Assembly: GCA_958445895.1 (NCBI GenBank)
Contig: CAUCTV010000063.1
Span: 1 to 6,619, forward strand
Reading direction: 5' to 3'
DNA length: 6,619 nt
From: an uncultured Collinsella sp.
GTDB lineage: Bacteria > Actinomycetota > Coriobacteriia > Coriobacteriales > Coriobacteriaceae
A program made the position numbers and the translations under genes. Below, piece by piece: positions 5,063-6,619 of the stretch (positions are counted from its first letter, which is position 1; each line of letters opens with the position of its first letter). The notes under the pieces are model-generated. The model did no database searches. It worked only from the letters and a program-made list of their open reading frames with translations, and had not been told where the DNA came from.

Positions 5063-5140
5063 CCGCGCCTTTCCTGCCGAGTGGCTGATTTCTAGGAACC
5101 TTCTAGAGCGCTTCTAGAAGGTTCCTAGAACCGAGCGCGG
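5063..5140. repeat. Perfect 18-bp inverted repeat between convergent genes, 11-bp internal periodicity
   Basis: TTCTAGGAACCTTCTAGA (5090-5107) and its exact complement (5113-5130) flank the five-base loop GCGCT. A further CCGCGC (5063-5068) / GCGCGG (5135-5140) pair can close it from outside. TTCTAG starts at 5090, 5101 and 5112, and a variant (TTCCTAG) follows at 5122, so copies are spaced one helical turn apart. The repeat overlaps the last codons and stop of the left phosphoesterase gene. Neither side has a T tract, so it is not a classical intrinsic terminator, although it may still stop convergent transcripts. A protein-binding or recombination site is the alternative. Confidence 0.9.
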
Positions 5141-5840
5141 CATCTTCGATCGGCACGATGTCTTGGTAGATCAGGCGATGCTTGGCGTCGCACCATTTGT
5201 CGTCGTGGTAGTGGCCGAAGAACCAGGCGCGGTAGTCGAGCCGTTCGTCGAGTTCGCCCAGGAATCGTTGCAGCAGGTCGTCTCGATACTCGCGTCCGCG
5301 CTCGCAGCACAGCTTCTCTGCCAGGGCGGCAGGGGCCTCGTGAGTTACAACGTAGTCGACCTTCCAGCCCACGCGATTGAGCGAGGAACGGCAGTGTTCC
5401 GTCTCTTTCTCGCTCGGCATCTCCTCGGGCCACCAGCTCCTCCCCTCCTTGCGATACTGCCTGTCGTTGCTCGCGGCGCCGCCCATGGCAAGGACTGTGA
5501 GCCCGTCGATATCGAACACCTCTCCGCGCATCAGGTGCAGCACGTGCGGTCGCGCCTCGTGGACGAACCCGCCGTTCCACTCCCGCACCGGCAGCCCAGC
5601 CAGGGCGTGGTGATTCTCATGGTTGCCGTCTACGAAACACGTGGTCCACGGCTTCGACTCGAACCAGTCGAGCCAGTATTTCTCGGCGTTGGATCCATCC
5701 CAGACAAAGCCGAAGTCGCCGGCCACGATCACCACGTCATCGCACGTCAGGGTCCGGCCCAGCGGCCAATTTTTGAATGCAAACCGGCTGGACCCGTACT
5801 CGGCCCTGCCGTGCACGTCGCCTGTCACATAGACCGTCAT
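5103..5840 (-). CDS. Calcineurin-like metallophosphoesterase, second of a tandem pair
   Basis: A 245-residue two-metal phosphoesterase that would hydrolyse a phosphomono- or diester; the substrate is unknown. The family ligands are all visible: GDVHG (Asp8, His10), GDFG (Asp42, the bridging aspartate), GNHE (Asn73, His74), THEAP (His167) and GHYH (His210, His212). No signal peptide or membrane segment, so cytoplasmic. The start MTVYVTGD is chosen rather than the ATG five codons upstream because it matches the paralogue exactly and shares a base with that gene's stop codon (TGATG), the usual form of translational coupling. The Trp-rich insert SWWPEEMPSEKE between the catalytic blocks is shared with the paralogue. 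The last codons lie inside the inverted repeat at 5090-5130. It resembles Ser/Thr phosphatase or nucleotide/RNA-processing members equally, so no finer call is made. Confidence 0.88.
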   Translation of the reverse strand: MTVYVTGDVHGRAEYGSSRFAFKNWPLGRTLTCDDVVIVAGDFGFVWDGSNAEKYWLDWFESKPWTTCFVDGNHENHHALAGLPVREWNGGFVHEARPHVLHLMRGEVFDIDGLTVLAMGGAASNDRQYRKEGRSWWPEEMPSEKETEHCRSSLNRVGWKVDYVVTHEAPAALAEKLCCERGREYRDDLLQRFLGELDERLDYRAWFFGHYHDDKWCDAKHRLIYQDIVPIEDAALGSRNLLEAL

Positions 5841-6565
5841 CAGTACGCACCCCACGGCAGGAGTTTGTCCCCGAGCCTCACGATCCGGTCGTACAGCACC
5901 GTGTGCCGTTCGTCCGGGTTGCCGTCTCGGTGAAAATGGCCGTAATACCAGTGTTTATAGTCCAGGCGGTCCTCGAGCTCGTCGAGGAATCCGGTCAGCC
6001 GGTCCACATCAGGGCGTTCCCAGCCCGGGTCCGGGTAGAGCGTCGGCGAGAGCATGCGCGTCGAGCAGGTATGGGTGATGACGCAGTCGACCTTCCAGCC
6101 GACCTCGTCGAGCTTGGCCCGCGCGGCATCGAATTCGCGCTCGTCCGGCAGCTCCTGAGGCCACCAGCTGGAATACGGCACGCGGTATTCCCTGTCCACG
6201 CTCGTGGCGCCGCCCATGGTGAAGACCGTCGAGCCGTCAAGCTCGAAGACCTCGCCGCGTGTCAGGCGCCGAATGGGCGAGGTGTCCGACAGGCGCTGCG
6301 TCAGCCCGCCGTGCCATAACTCCATGGGGCGCTCCTCCCAGTGATCGAAGCGCTCGTGGTTGCCGTCGACGAACAGTACCGTGTAGGGGCGCGACTCCAG
6401 CCAGGCGATGTCGGCGCATTCCTCGGCAGAGAAGTCCCACGGAAAGCCAAAGTCGCCGGCAACGATGAGATAGTCGTCGCTGGTAAGACTGTCGCCAAGC
6501 TCCCAGTCGCGGAGCTTTTGCATGTCGAGCCCACCGTGGATGTCGCCCGTCACATAGACCGTCAT
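5840..6565 (-). CDS. Calcineurin-like metallophosphoesterase, first of a tandem pair
   Basis: A 241-residue protein of the same family as its downstream neighbour, with roughly 40-50% identity by eye. The metal set is complete: GDIHG (Asp8, His10), GDFG (Asp38), GNHE (Asn69, His70), THT (His165) and GHFH (His210, His212). The insert SWWPQELPDERE matches the paralogue's, while the region after the THT motif (CSTRMLSPTLYPDPGWE) differs strongly and may set substrate or partner preference. AGAGG lies seven bases before the ATG. The ATG overlaps the stop of the gene entering from the right edge (ATGA), and its own TGA overlaps the next start (TGATG), so the three are one translationally coupled unit. 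Substrate unknown; cytoplasmic. Confidence 0.9.
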   Translation of the reverse strand: MTVYVTGDIHGGLDMQKLRDWELGDSLTSDDYLIVAGDFGFPWDFSAEECADIAWLESRPYTVLFVDGNHERFDHWEERPMELWHGGLTQRLSDTSPIRRLTRGEVFELDGSTVFTMGGATSVDREYRVPYSSWWPQELPDEREFDAARAKLDEVGWKVDCVITHTCSTRMLSPTLYPDPGWERPDVDRLTGFLDELEDRLDYKHWYYGHFHRDGNPDERHTVLYDRIVRLGDKLLPWGAY

Positions 6566-6619
6566 CGAATCGCCTCTTCCCTCTTGTACGCCGCCAGCTC
6601 GCGCTCGACCTGCCTGTCG
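6562..6619 (-). CDS. 3' end of an unidentified gene heading the phosphoesterase operon (5' end outside window)
   Basis: One minus-strand frame is open from the window edge and reads DRQVERELAAYKREEAIR before TGA. The fragment is charged and helical, and the TGA overlaps the next gene's ATG by four bases (ATGA), which supports it being real and co-translated. Too little is present to assign a family. The sequence resembles a helical C-terminus, possibly a coiled coil like the convergent gene's product. Confidence 0.6.
   Translation of the reverse strand, partial: DRQVERELAAYKREEAIR

Noticed and set aside
5090..5130. Inverted repeat as the end of an insertion sequence
   Set aside because: No transposase gene, no target-site duplication and no second copy of the arms elsewhere in the window.
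5841..5855. Upstream ATG (5855) as the start of the second phosphoesterase
   Set aside because: The five extra residues are absent from the paralogue, whereas the ATG at 5840 overlaps the preceding stop and matches MTVYVTGD exactly.
5163..5933. 256-residue plus-strand ORF opposite the phosphoesterases
   Set aside because: It is antisense to two genes with complete catalytic motifs; the long open frame follows from GC-rich codon use.

Overview
The window reads as a host-chromosome / mobile-element junction from a GC-rich gut-type actinobacterium. A Coriobacteriia host such as Collinsella is my best guess, from codon use, the PASTA-kinase style and the integrase style; this is inference and no database was consulted.

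Left flank (1-1373): the C-terminal part of a PknB/Stk-type membrane Ser/Thr kinase with four PASTA repeats, closed by a strong intrinsic terminator. This is ordinary conserved chromosome.

Attachment region (about 1387-1737): three units at an exact 128-bp period, each holding a 12-bp-class hairpin and the 3' end of a tRNA on the minus strand. The rightmost unit keeps the whole 3' half of a tRNA with a CCU (Arg) anticodon, then breaks off inside the anticodon arm, where AT-richer DNA starts. This is the signature of a tyrosine-recombinase element integrated in a tRNA gene, with the displaced tRNA 3' half left at the integrase end. The two outer units look like scars of earlier events at the same site.

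Element core (1738-4180): an integrase with a complete R-K-H-R-H-Y catalytic set, a control region (a TATAAT box embedded in an inverted repeat, and a long hairpin), an excisionase-like HTH protein, a small winged-helix protein and a branched terminator. These genes are clearly less GC-rich than the flank.

Cargo-like part (4181-6619): a possible tiny minus-strand ORF, then a strongly structured leader in front of a coiled-coil protein gene of unknown function on the plus strand. Convergent to it is a minus-strand operon of at least three genes: an unidentified gene entering from the right edge and two paralogous calcineurin-like metallophosphoesterases, joined by ATGA and TGATG overlaps. A perfect 18-bp inverted repeat with an 11-bp internal periodicity sits exactly where the convergent units meet. 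No second attachment site is visible, so the element presumably continues past the right edge, although the return to GC-rich sequence leaves open that the last part is a different module or host DNA. The coiled-coil / twin-phosphoesterase set is the most likely place for an undescribed system, but the sequence alone does not show its function.
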